Positions 17,340 to 24,699 of a DNA stretch of 64,000 nt are shown piece after piece (the stretch's first letter is position 1; every line of letters starts with the position of its first letter). The translations under genes and the position numbers were made by a program. The DNA is from Chitinophagales bacterium (GTDB lineage: Bacteria > Bacteroidota > Bacteroidia > Chitinophagales > UBA10324), in the NCBI GenBank assembly GCA_025057275.1, contig JANWXQ010000053.1:1-64000 (forward strand). Reading direction: 5' to 3'. The notes beneath the pieces are model-generated. The model saw nothing but the letters and a program-made list of their open reading frames with translations, had not been told where the DNA came from and made no database searches.

Positions 17340-17507
17340 ATGGGTAAAGGCGACAGAAGAACGCGACGGGGCAAACTGTTCCGGGGAACGTTTGGGGTTA
17401 CCCGGCCGCACAAAAAGAAATCGGGCACAGCCGTTGCCCCGGCACCTGCAGCAAAGCCCGCACCAAAGCCCAAAAAAGCAGCGCGTCGCAGCAAATCCGC
17501 AGGCTGA
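17340..17507 (+). CDS. Small ribosomal subunit protein bTHX
   Basis: A 55-aa frame missing from the ORF track. It begins [19 protein letters not shown] and continues VTRPHKKK, which is the diagnostic bTHX sequence (GKGDxKTRRGKxxRGxxGxxRP), followed by an Ala/Pro/Lys-rich tail ([20 protein letters not shown]). bTHX sits in a cavity at the top of the 30S head, where it stabilises rRNA; it was first described in Thermus and is common in Bacteroidota. It lies downstream of HU with no separate -7 element visible, and ends 3 nt from the convergent pdxH stop. The low-complexity tail probably extends from the ribosome surface. Confidence 0.92.
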   Translation: MGKGDRRTRRGKLFRGTFGVTRPHKKKSGTAVAPAPAAKPAPKPKKAARRSKSAG

Positions 17508-17510
17508 AGT

Positions 17511-18164
17511 TCAGGGCGCCAAACGCTCCCTTTTCCAGAGCGCATTTCCCTGATGCACGTAACGAATCCGGTCGTGCAGGCGATTGGGCTGTCCCTGCCA
17601 GAATTCTATCTGGTAAGGAATGATGCGATACCCGCCCCAGTACGAAGGTCTGCTCAGGGGTTTTTGCCGGGCTTCTAACTGTCTGCAGCGCTCACGAAGG
17701 GCTTCCAGGTCATCAATCACGGCACTTTGCGGCGAAACCACGGCAGCCACCTGACTGCCCGTCGGGCGGGAAGCAAAGTAGGCATCGGACGTTTCTGCCT
17801 CCAGCTTTTCGGCCCGCCCTTCAATGCGCACCTGACGACTCAACGGCGGCCAGTAAAAAAGCAATGCGGCATAGGGATTCCAGAGCAGTTCCTTTCCTTT
17901 ACGGCTTTCGTAATTGGTATAAAAAACAAAAGCTCCGTCTTCCACATCCTTCAGCAAAACGACACGGCAGCTTGGCTTGAAATCCACACTGCAGGTCGCC
18001 AAAGTCATGGCATGAGGTTCTTCCATGCCGGTTGCTACGGCATCAGCAAACCATTGTTCAAAGAGCACAAGCGGGTCGGAAGGCAGTTCGGCTTCCCGCA
18101 ACGGATATCCCTGATAGTCGCGCCGCTGTTGCAGCGCCTCACGAAGCGGCCCTTCTGTGTTCAC
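17511..18164 (-). CDS. pdxH: Pyridoxamine 5'-phosphate oxidase
   Basis: A 217-aa enzyme beginning at a GTG codon (18164), which puts the N-terminus at the normal place; no in-frame ATG lies nearer. The FMN-binding core reads PSCRVVLLKDVEDGAFVFYTNYESRKGKEL, then ALLFYWPPLSRQVRIEGRAEKL and SDAYFASRPTGSQVAAVVSPQS. The C-terminal PLP-oxidase dimerisation region ends WGGYRIIPYQIEFWQGQPNRLHDRIRY. It oxidises pyridoxine/pyridoxamine 5'-phosphate to PLP, transferring electrons to O2. The gene starts 15 nt after the 3' end of tRNA-Pro on the same strand, so the tRNA and pdxH are probably one transcript released by tRNA processing. Confidence 0.95.
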   Translation of the reverse strand: MNTEGPLREALQQRRDYQGYPLREAELPSDPLVLFEQWFADAVATGMEEPHAMTLATCSVDFKPSCRVVLLKDVEDGAFVFYTNYESRKGKELLWNPYAALLFYWPPLSRQVRIEGRAEKLEAETSDAYFASRPTGSQVAAVVSPQSAVIDDLEALRERCRQLEARQKPLSRPSYWGGYRIIPYQIEFWQGQPNRLHDRIRYVHQGNALWKRERLAP

Positions 18165-18179
18165 TTAGGGTGCATTCCG

Positions 18180-18253
18180 TCGGGGTGAGAGGACTCGAAC
18201 CTCCGGCCTCCACGTCCCGAACGTGGCGCGCTAGCCAACTGCGCTACACCCCG
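18180..18253 (-). tRNA. tRNA-Pro(CGG)
   Basis: The minus strand folds as CGGGGTG acceptor, GCGC/GCGC D stem, CCACG-TTCGGGA-CGTGG anticodon arm (anticodon CGG), TTCGAGT T loop and CACCCCG plus A. It is 74 nt without an encoded CCA. An exact -7 element lies 26 nt upstream of its 5' end. Confidence 0.96.
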
Positions 18254-18279
18254 ATAAGCTGGACGTTGCCGTACGGCAG

Positions 18280-18287
18280 CAAAGTTA
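18280..18287 (-). promoter_or_regulatory. Candidate -7 element for tRNA-Pro/pdxH
   Basis: TAACTTTG on the minus strand matches TAnnTTTG exactly. Predicted initiation near 18274 gives a leader of about 20 nt before tRNA-Pro. The element lies between the stop of the TMTC-like gene and the tRNA, so the tRNA-pdxH unit need not depend on read-through. Confidence 0.5.
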
Positions 18288-18309
18288 ATGGGAATAGCCT
18301 GCCATATGG

Positions 18310-20241
18310 TTATTGCAACTCCTCAGCAAGGGCCGGATTGAGACGCACCGCCTGATCCAGATACGGTTTAGCCCGATCGGGTTGTCCCAGATTCCGATAG
18401 GTGATGCCCAAAAAAAGATACCCTTCGGCTTCACCCGGTGCCACCTGAATGGCCCGTTCAAAATAGGGAAGCGCCTCCCGGTATCTCCCCATCATACCCA
18501 ACACACTGCCCTTGTTCCGCAAGGCATCGGCATAAGTCGGATTACGCTGCAAGGCCTGATCGTACAGGTACAGAGCCTGTTCCAGATTGCCCTTTTGCTG
18601 CATGACTGTGGCCAGATTGTTATATGCGGTAGCGACCTGCGGATCAAGAGCTATGCACTTGCGATAGTAGAATTCGGCAGAGTCCCAGTTTTGGCTTACG
18701 AAAAAGTAATTTCCGATATGCAGCCAGGCATCGGTGAATTGAGGCATAATGCCAATGGCAGCACGCAACTCCTGCAGGCCCCGCTGGCTCAACTCTGCCC
18801 ATTCACTTTCCGGAAAGTACTTTTTGGCTTTTTCCTTAACCAGAAACTGCCCCAGGTAATAATGGGTTCTGAAGCTTCGGGGAGCATCACGAACGCCGCT
18901 TTCAAACAAGGTCAGGTTGTTTTTCCACACGCCGATGCGATTCCAGGTTAGAAGGGAATAAACCGTAAGCATACCCAACAAAAGAAAAGCAAAGCCTGGT
19001 TGTTGTCTGAAGACTTGCAGGTTAAATGAAGCATCCTTTGAAGAGAGCAGCAACTGAAAAACCACCCCCAGGGTTACGGCAAAACCCACAGAGGGCAGAA
19101 ACAAAAGGCGCTCGCCAAAATGGGTGCCGATGATGACAAACAGGTTGGAAGATACCGATATAGTGATGAAAAAAAATAAAATGCCAAAGCCGGCAAGGTG
19201 TCTTCTTGCCGTCAGGTACAAGCCGGCTGCAAACAGGACTGTGAGAATGCTGAGGGAAAACCAAAATGCAGGCTGCTCAAAACCCGTCAGGGTAAGATGG
19301 GCATAAGAATAGTCAAAGGATAACGGATAAGGGACAAAGAGCAACTTCAGGTACTTGCCCAGAAAAGCTACAGCGGTGGTCAGGCGCAGGATCCTATCGT
19401 CGGTGCCGGCCAGCAGGTTATCACCGGGATGAGGCAAACCGCCTGCGGTTACCACCTGGCTTCTAATAATCAGCATGAGGAATGCCGGGGCAGCAAACCA
19501 GAGCGCCTGTGCCATAGCGCGCTTCAGGTTCCAGTGCAGCAGGACATAGGCAGCCAGCGGATAAACGGCCCAGAAGGTCAACGACGATTCTTTACTGATT
19601 AATGCCAGGAAGAAAGCACCTACGGACCATGCAAGGAGGTTTTTCCGGTTTTGGGCCAGCGCAGCGAGAAACCATGTCAGCGATGCAAGCAACAACAGCA
19701 AGGCCAGCAATTCATCCAGGCTCTTGATGTTGGCCACCACTTCGGAATGCACGGGATGAGCCACATATAAGGCTGCAGCTACAAAGGCGGGCCATCCTCC
19801 GTTTGCACCCAGCGGGGTAAACCGCATGAGCACCACCCAAAGCAGCACACCGCAGGCTGCGTACACCAGTACATTGAGCAGATGCAGCGGCATGGGGTTT
19901 TCGCCAAAAAACTCCCAGCTCAGTGCAAACACGGCTTTGGGCAACGGGCGGTAGAGTTCATCGCTTTGAATGCTGTACCCTGCACGATACGATGAGCGAA
20001 AGATCTCCGGCAAGGCCTGGATACCGGCCCGGGTCTGACCGTTTTCCAGAATAACGGAATAGTCGTCCAGAGCAAAGTCGTAGGCGATTGTTGGGGCATA
20101 AAGGACAATAGCCAGCATGGCAAGCAGCAAGGCAGGAGTCCGGTTCATGAACCAGGGATTCGATGGCTGTCCGGTTCCTTGGTTCTCAGCGGGCCGAACC
20201 TTTGGCGCTTGTAAGCCTTTTTTTCTGCTTTTTCTTCCCAT
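18310..20241 (-). CDS. TMTC-like multi-pass membrane protein with C-terminal TPRs
   Basis: A 643-aa protein with a basic cytoplasmic N-terminus (MGRKSRKKGLQAPKVRP) and about 10-12 hydrophobic helices in residues 33-430. After the first helix comes FALDDYSVI, an Asp-Asp motif in the first extracytoplasmic loop characteristic of GT-C fold, lipid-sugar-dependent glycosyltransferases. The last about 160 residues contain at least three TPRs (AYNNLATVMQQKGNLEQALY; ADALRNKGSVLGMMGRYREALPYFERAI; LGITYRNLGQPDRAKPYLD). This layout matches the TMTC family (DUF1736 plus TPR), known in animals as O-mannosyltransferases. A protein O-glycosyltransferase role here is an inference. It precedes tRNA-Pro and pdxH on the same strand. 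A weaker promoter-like pair (TTG-N21-TATTTTCA) lies upstream. Confidence 0.85.
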   Translation of the reverse strand: MGRKSRKKGLQAPKVRPAENQGTGQPSNPWFMNRTPALLLAMLAIVLYAPTIAYDFALDDYSVILENGQTRAGIQALPEIFRSSYRAGYSIQSDELYRPLPKAVFALSWEFFGENPMPLHLLNVLVYAACGVLLWVVLMRFTPLGANGGWPAFVAAALYVAHPVHSEVVANIKSLDELLALLLLLASLTWFLAALAQNRKNLLAWSVGAFFLALISKESSLTFWAVYPLAAYVLLHWNLKRAMAQALWFAAPAFLMLIIRSQVVTAGGLPHPGDNLLAGTDDRILRLTTAVAFLGKYLKLLFVPYPLSFDYSYAHLTLTGFEQPAFWFSLSILTVLFAAGLYLTARRHLAGFGILFFFITISVSSNLFVIIGTHFGERLLFLPSVGFAVTLGVVFQLLLSSKDASFNLQVFRQQPGFAFLLLGMLTVYSLLTWNRIGVWKNNLTLFESGVRDAPRSFRTHYYLGQFLVKEKAKKYFPESEWAELSQRGLQELRAAIGIMPQFTDAWLHIGNYFFVSQNWDSAEFYYRKCIALDPQVATAYNNLATVMQQKGNLEQALYLYDQALQRNPTYADALRNKGSVLGMMGRYREALPYFERAIQVAPGEAEGYLFLGITYRNLGQPDRAKPYLDQAVRLNPALAEELQ

Positions 20242-20348
20242 GATCCGCTGACCGGCAATGAAAATAGCGGTGCCGGGGCGTATTGTTCAACTAAGCAAAA
20301 ACATGGAATTTCGCAACGCTTTGCCGGGCTGCATCGGCAGAGCCTGAC

Positions 20349-20422
20349 GCCACCTTAGCTCAGCCGGCTAGAGCGGTTGATTCGTAATCAGCAGGTCCCG
20401 GGTTCGATTCCCGGAGGTGGCT
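20349..20422 (+). tRNA. tRNA-Thr(CGT)
   Basis: GCCACCT acceptor, GCTC/GAGC D stem, GTTGA-TTCGTAA-TCAGC anticodon arm (anticodon CGT), CCGGG-TTCGATT-CCCGG T arm, AGGTGGC and discriminator T; 74 nt, with no CCA encoded. Its last base is also part of the TGA stop codon of the convergent coiled-coil gene. Confidence 0.97.
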
Positions 20423-21513
20423 CACGGGTTTTCCTTTTTGTCGTTTATTGGCTGTTGCAGCGCTTCTTTGCGTTGTTTGAGCCGCTCGTTTAAGAAAGCA
20501 ATTTTTTCCTTGAGGCTGAAAATGTCTTTTTGCGCCTCTTCGGCTTTGGCCCGCTTTTCGGCCATAATTTCCTGAAGGTGGGTTCGGAAAAAATCGTTTT
20601 TCACTCCTGACCAGCGAAGCTCCAGGTCCTTGACCTCTTTTTCAATGGCCGACACCAGTTGCTGCTTGTGCTTCAGGATCTGTTCCATTTCCCGTATGCG
20701 GCGGCGCGCATCGTCTTCTCCCCGCGCCTGCTGGGCTTCGTGAGAGGATTTCCAAAGGGCCTGCATCACCTGATCCAATTCCCGGATGTGAGCGCGGTCC
20801 AGATTCAGGCTAAACATTTGCGCGCGCACAGCTTTTAGGTTTTTCAGCACATACAAGGGTTTATTTTCCTTGGTCAGTTTATCGGACAGAACCTGAAGCT
20901 TTTGCTGAATGATCTGATAATGCTGCTGGCGTTGTTCGTGCAGGCGGTTCAGTAACGCTTCGCGAGCCTTTCGAACCAGTTCGCGGGCCTGTTCCCGTTG
21001 CTCGCGCAGCATATCCGGCAAAGAGATACCCATGGGCAGTTCTACTGATCCTTCGCGGATGAACGCTGAGATCTTGTCCAGTTCTGCAAGACCAGGCTCC
21101 ACCTGATTCTGTTCGGTATGTTGGGCAAGCACCTGGTCAATCATTTCGCGCACCTTTTTGAGCTTCAACTCCGAAGCCTGAGCCACCAGATTGCGGGTTT
21201 CGTCTTCCATGGCTTTGGCTTTTTCGAAGAGGGAATCCAGCTCGCCTAAAAAGCATTGCCGTACCTCCCGGCTGAGGCCTCTGCGCTGGAAGATTTCTTT
21301 TTTCAGTTCAACGGCATAAAACCAGAAATCGCGGAAATTTTTTTCTGCCAGCCGCTTGTCCAGGTCAAAGAGTTGACGCTTATAAACCGTAAGAGGATCC
21401 CCCGCCGCTGCAACTGAGAGGTTGTTGTGCTCCGTATTTCCGACCTGCTGCTCTTCAGGCAGTTCCGTCGTAGGCTTCTGCTCCTGAGGTTCTTTTTCCT
21501 GTTCCATTGTCAT
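20422..21513 (-). CDS. Long coiled-coil protein of unknown function
   Basis: A protein of about 363 aa; the start is one of two close ATGs (21513 or 21507). The N-terminal about 40 residues are Glu/Gln-rich and disordered. The rest is almost entirely charged helix (long runs of E, K, Q, R, L with heptad-like spacing, for example EKRAKAEEAQKDIFSLKEKI and RIREMEQILKHKQQL) and contains no Cys apart from one (QCFLGEL). There is no signal peptide or TM helix, so it is presumably cytoplasmic. It resembles the DUF349 style of repeated helical segments (FWFYAVELKKEIFQRR; RWSGVKNDFFR), but I cannot confirm membership. The stop codon overlaps the discriminator base of tRNA-Thr. It has no obvious operon partner. 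Confidence 0.75.
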   Translation of the reverse strand: MTMEQEKEPQEQKPTTELPEEQQVGNTEHNNLSVAAAGDPLTVYKRQLFDLDKRLAEKNFRDFWFYAVELKKEIFQRRGLSREVRQCFLGELDSLFEKAKAMEDETRNLVAQASELKLKKVREMIDQVLAQHTEQNQVEPGLAELDKISAFIREGSVELPMGISLPDMLREQREQARELVRKAREALLNRLHEQRQQHYQIIQQKLQVLSDKLTKENKPLYVLKNLKAVRAQMFSLNLDRAHIRELDQVMQALWKSSHEAQQARGEDDARRRIREMEQILKHKQQLVSAIEKEVKDLELRWSGVKNDFFRTHLQEIMAEKRAKAEEAQKDIFSLKEKIAFLNERLKQRKEALQQPINDKKENP

Positions 21514-21699
21514 CAACGGTTTCTGCGAGCCCCACAACGCCTATTAAAGTTCGCAAATAAACGGCACAATAGAAACATGAGTAGGAACTATAACCCGAAA
21601 ATCAGCGGCTGTGTACATGGTCATATGCCTGTGATTACGTCCAAACAAACCGTTAACGGCACATTCCGGCCCGAAAGGCCAGATGCGCCAGGGTAATTG

Positions 21700-22590
21700 C
21701 TAACGCACCATTACTTTTTGCGACAGACTGCTTTGAGCGTCCTGCACCCGAACGACGTACATACCCTTGGAAAAGCTGCGCAGATCAATTCGGGTAACGG
21801 CACTCGTTAATGGCTGTTGGAGAACAGTCTGGCCCACAGCGTTAACCACGGACACAGTAGCATCCGTCTGTGCAGGGTTACGGGAGAACACCTGCACAAG
21901 AGCATCATAATTTACGATTCCGAAGGGCTGTTCGCCTATCTGCGACACACCGGTTACCGCACCGGCTACAATGGGCTGCCCGGGTGTAGCCTCAAAGGCA
22001 AGGTCTTTGATGGTCAGTTGCGTACCATCGCCATTCACGTCGCAACGAATCCAGGCATAATGGACGTTGGTGCCGTCCGGAGAAAAGCGGATGGCCAGGT
22101 ATTTGTCAACGGCGTTGGCCCACTGGCCATAAACGTATCCATAAAAATTAGATACCATGCCTGCGTAGAAGTATTCGGGCTGTCCGTTGTAGGTCCAAAG
22201 CATGTCTTCAAATGCCAGCCAGGGACGGGCCGCATCAATCACGTCGCCGGCATTAAACATGGATGGGAAGGGATAAATGCTTGGATCGCCGCCGAAGGTC
22301 ATCGTGTAGCCGGCAAAGGCATTCAGGTTGTCGGTGTAAGGCGGATAGGGCAGCAAACCGGCCACGTACCATCCGGTGCCATAAGAAGCTACCTTAAACT
22401 TGAAATCTATGTTCCCATCGTTATTCAGATCCAGAGCGTAATTCTGACCCACGCCAAGAACCACGTCGGGATCAATGTCCTTGTACACCACTTGCGCATC
22501 CGCATGCAAAAAAGCTCCCGACAACGGCACGGCAAGAGCAGAATACCGGCCAAGCAGTTTCTGCAAACGAGGGTTAACGCGTTTCTTCAT
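21700..22590 (-). CDS. Secreted T9SS protein, tandem paralogue 1
   Basis: A 296-aa protein with a basic N-terminus (MKKRVNPRLQKLLGRYSALA) leading to a signal peptide that ends at ADA-QVVYKDIDPDV. Residues about 50-65 read LDLNNDGNIDFKFKV, an EF-hand-like Ca2+ loop (DxNxDGxxDF). The central domain (about 65-215) has conserved aromatic/Pro patterns shared with the two neighbours (YGTGWYVAGL, NAFAGYT, YAWIRCDVNGDGTQLTIKDLAFEA). The C-terminal about 70 residues form a T9SS type A sorting domain ending in SLSQKVMVR. A near-complete promoter (TTG-N20-TATGTTTG) precedes the gene. It is probably a Ca2+-binding cell-surface or secreted protein; the ligand is unknown. Part of a three-gene tandem array. 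Confidence 0.85.
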   Translation of the reverse strand: MKKRVNPRLQKLLGRYSALAVPLSGAFLHADAQVVYKDIDPDVVLGVGQNYALDLNNDGNIDFKFKVASYGTGWYVAGLLPYPPYTDNLNAFAGYTMTFGGDPSIYPFPSMFNAGDVIDAARPWLAFEDMLWTYNGQPEYFYAGMVSNFYGYVYGQWANAVDKYLAIRFSPDGTNVHYAWIRCDVNGDGTQLTIKDLAFEATPGQPIVAGAVTGVSQIGEQPFGIVNYDALVQVFSRNPAQTDATVSVVNAVGQTVLQQPLTSAVTRIDLRSFSKGMYVVRVQDAQSSLSQKVMVR

Positions 22591-22607
22591 ACGTTTTGTT
22601 TACGAAA

Positions 22608-22638
22608 CAAACATAACAAAACCGCTACAAAACACCAA
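22608..22638 (-). promoter_or_regulatory. Promoter (TTG-N20-TATGTTTG) of tandem paralogue 1
   Basis: On the minus strand TTG (22638-22636) is followed after 20 nt by TATGTTTG (22615-22608), an exact -7 match. Initiation near 22602 gives a leader of about 12 nt. The -33 element touches the last codon of the upstream paralogue. Confidence 0.6.
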
Positions 22639-22639
22639 T

Positions 22640-23530
22640 TCATGGCTTCAGACAATGCCCTGTTGCCAGAGGGGAGTGTTCAGTACTCAGCAGTTGCAGG
22701 GCATAGATTCCTGCCGGCAAATGCGATACGTTTAGGATACTGTGCTGCTCATTGAGCTGGAAGCTGCAAATGATTCTGCCTGTTACATCCAGCAAATTCA
22801 GTCGAGCCGCTTGCCCGTGGCCTTGCGGAAAAACAACATGCAGATGGTCCCTGTTCATCCAGAACCGGAAGGAATCATAATCCTGAGGCTGCTGGCCCGA
22901 CACAGCCAGTCCGGAAACGATAGGCAGATCGGGTGATGCATTGTAGGCAAAATCCTTCACAACCAGTTGGGTACCTGTGGCATTCACATCGCAACGCACC
23001 CAGGCATAATGCATGTTGATCCCGTTAACCGAAAAACGGAGCGCCAGGTACTTGTCGACGGCATTGCTCCACTGCCCGAGGATGTTGCTGTAGTAATTAG
23101 ACACCATTCCGGCATAGAAGTAATAGGTGGTGGAACTGGACACCCAGGCCATATCAGCCAATTGAATCCAGGGCAGGTTCTGGTCAATTACCACACCGTA
23201 GTCAAGCTGTATTGGAAAGGCATAAATGCTGGGTGTAGCTCCCAGGTCCAAGGTGTAACCGGCAAAAGCATTGGGATTGGTGAGAAGAGGCGGTTGCGGA
23301 GCCAGGCCGGCAAAATACCATCCGGTGCCATAAGTGGTTACCTTGAAACGAAAATCGGTGATGCCATCGTTATTGAGGTCCAGGGCCGCTGACTGGCCGA
23401 TGTTAAGAACGATGTCAGGATCTATATCGTGATAAATGACCTGGGCGGCTGCAGGAGCCGACAGGAATGCTGCAGCTACCGCAGAATACTGACCCAGGGC
23501 ACGCGACAACCGGCGAGAACTTTTATTCAT
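22640..23530 (-). CDS. Secreted protein, tandem paralogue 2 (divergent C-terminus)
   Basis: A 296-aa protein with the same design as its neighbours: MNKSSRRLSRALGQYSAVAA, a signal peptide ending AAA-QVIYHDIDPDI, the Ca2+-type loop LDLNNDGITDFRFKV, then YGTGWYFAGL, NAFAGYT and YAWVRCDVNATGTQLVVKDFAYNA. The C-terminal domain still resembles a type A sorting domain in its middle (LNLLDVTGRIICSFQL; LPAGIYALQLL), but it ends TGHCLKP instead of the usual basic end (KVMVR, KVSFR) seen in the other two. T9SS recognition may therefore be altered. It has its own exact -7 element. The function is unknown. Confidence 0.85.
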   Translation of the reverse strand: MNKSSRRLSRALGQYSAVAAAFLSAPAAAQVIYHDIDPDIVLNIGQSAALDLNNDGITDFRFKVTTYGTGWYFAGLAPQPPLLTNPNAFAGYTLDLGATPSIYAFPIQLDYGVVIDQNLPWIQLADMAWVSSSTTYYFYAGMVSNYYSNILGQWSNAVDKYLALRFSVNGINMHYAWVRCDVNATGTQLVVKDFAYNASPDLPIVSGLAVSGQQPQDYDSFRFWMNRDHLHVVFPQGHGQAARLNLLDVTGRIICSFQLNEQHSILNVSHLPAGIYALQLLSTEHSPLATGHCLKP

Positions 23531-23540
23531 GTCGATGGGG

Positions 23541-23548
23541 CAAAGCTA
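23541..23548 (-). promoter_or_regulatory. Candidate -7 element for tandem paralogue 2
   Basis: TAGCTTTG on the minus strand, an exact TAnnTTTG match 10 nt upstream of the ATG at 23530. It predicts a very short leader. It lies downstream of the intrinsic terminator, so paralogue 2 needs its own promoter. Confidence 0.55.
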
Positions 23549-23644
23549 AAAGGCAAACCTGTTGCTGGCCAGTCACAGAACAATTCCTGATGTTTCCAGC
23601 TCGTACCTGCCCGGGTTTGAAGCAGTGGCACGTGTGATCTTCAG

Positions 23645-23685
23645 AAAAAAGAGCGGCGGCCGCTGCGCGGCCGCCGCTCTCTGTT
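23645..23685 (-). terminator. Strong intrinsic terminator after tandem paralogue 3
   Basis: A perfect 14-bp GC-rich stem, AGAGCGGCGGCCGC / GCGGCCGCCGCTCT, with a 3-nt loop (23650-23680). On the minus strand the second arm is followed by TTTTTT (23650-23645), the layout of a Rho-independent terminator for the gene at 23731-24612. On the plus strand the hairpin is followed only by CTGTTTAGG, so it acts mainly in one direction. Confidence 0.9.
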
Positions 23686-23730
23686 TAGGTTCGCCGGCCT
23701 AAGCACTAAAGGCCAGCTAAGCATCAACGA

Positions 23731-24612
23731 TTAACGAAACGATACCTTCTTGCTGGTCACGGAATTATCCTGTGTCACCGAAACCAGATAGGTTCCTTTA
23801 CCCTTGGAGTTCAGGTTGACGGTGGTGTGTTTAGCCGTCAAATCCTGGCTGTGAACTACCTGACCGAGCATGTTGGTGATGCGCAGTGTGGCTCCCTGAG
23901 GTTTTTCCGTCATCACATGAACGGTGCCTTCAAAACCGAAAATACGGAAGGGATCGGCCTGCGGCTGGGGCGCACTTACCACTACACCGGCCTGAATGCT
24001 GGCGCCGGCAGTAGCTTCAAAAGCATAGTCTTTAAGAGTAATCTTTCGTGCATCCGGCGTTACCTCGCAACGAAGCCATCCATAGTGGAGGTTGGTGCCA
24101 TCCGGTGAAAATCGCAGGGCAATGGAGTGGTCGGTGATTCCTCCTCCCCATTGGCCGTACACGCCTCCCATATAGGTAGAAAGCATGGCGGCAAACAGGA
24201 AGTAAGCATTTGCGTTATAAGAAAACACCAGATCATTGAGCACTTTCCAGTCGTTGTTGGCATCAATCGCATTGCCCTGTGGGATGGCTGAAACATAGCC
24301 CAGTTTGAGTAAGCCTCCCAACGTATTGACGTAACCAGCAAAAGCATTCTGATTGGTTGTGTAATATGGATAGGGGGCTAAAGCTGCACGGTACCAGTCA
24401 GGACCGTATGTGGCCACTTTCAGCTTAAAATCCACATTACCGTCGTTGTTCAGGTCCAGATCAAAGCTTTCGCCCAGTTCAATTTCCACATCGGGGTTGA
24501 TGTCGGTATAAACCACCTGTCCGTTGGCAAGACCGGCACCGGCCACCAGCGGCACAGTAAGTGCGGAGTACTGTTTCAGCCGCCCTAACAGTCTGGTATT
24601 TTTTTGCTTCAT
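23731..24612 (-). CDS. Secreted T9SS protein, tandem paralogue 3
   Basis: A 293-aa protein and the first transcribed copy of the array. It begins MKQKNTRLLGRLKQYSALTV, with a signal peptide ending ANG-QVVYTDINPDV. The Ca2+-type loop is LDLNNDGNVDFKLKV, followed by YGPDWYRAAL and NAFAGYV, and later LHYGWLRCEVTPDARKITLKDYAFEA. The final region is a T9SS type A sorting domain (TLRITNMLGQVVHSQDL...GKGTYLVSV...SKKVSFR). An exact -7 element precedes it and a strong intrinsic terminator follows it, so it is an independent transcription unit. The function is unknown; the secretion route is well supported. Confidence 0.86.
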   Translation of the reverse strand: MKQKNTRLLGRLKQYSALTVPLVAGAGLANGQVVYTDINPDVEIELGESFDLDLNNDGNVDFKLKVATYGPDWYRAALAPYPYYTTNQNAFAGYVNTLGGLLKLGYVSAIPQGNAIDANNDWKVLNDLVFSYNANAYFLFAAMLSTYMGGVYGQWGGGITDHSIALRFSPDGTNLHYGWLRCEVTPDARKITLKDYAFEATAGASIQAGVVVSAPQPQADPFRIFGFEGTVHVMTEKPQGATLRITNMLGQVVHSQDLTAKHTTVNLNSKGKGTYLVSVTQDNSVTSKKVSFR

Positions 24613-24629
24613 GTGTAGGTTATTTCAAT

Positions 24630-24637
24630 CAAAGGTA
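24630..24637 (-). promoter_or_regulatory. Candidate -7 element for tandem paralogue 3
   Basis: TACCTTTG on the minus strand, an exact match to TAnnTTTG, 17 nt upstream of the ATG at 24612. The -33 region is not clearly conserved. Confidence 0.5.
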
Positions 24638-24699
24638 AACATTTGACTTTAGGCTAACGCTATCGACAAAAAAAATTTGCCTCACCTTCGGGTGCAGAT

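Larger units (their letters stand above)
21700..24612 (-). repeat. Tandem array of three paralogous secreted-protein genes
   Basis: Three consecutive same-strand genes of 296, 296 and 293 aa share a leader (GRYSALA / GQYSAVA / KQYSALT), the Q-V-[VI]-Y-x-D-[IV] mature start, LDLNNDGxxDFxxKV, NAFAGY and a common central domain. They have diverged at protein level but are colinear, so they are gene duplications rather than recent DNA repeats. Confidence 0.85.

Noticed and set aside
18161-18180. Alternative ATG (ATGCACCCTAAGTGA) just upstream of pdxH
   Set aside because: It is out of frame and stops after four codons; the GTG at 18164 gives the expected PdxH N-terminus.
21817-22755. 312-aa plus-strand ORF across paralogues 1 and 2
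   Set aside because: It spans two well-supported minus-strand genes and the promoter between them; no signal, domain or start context supports it.
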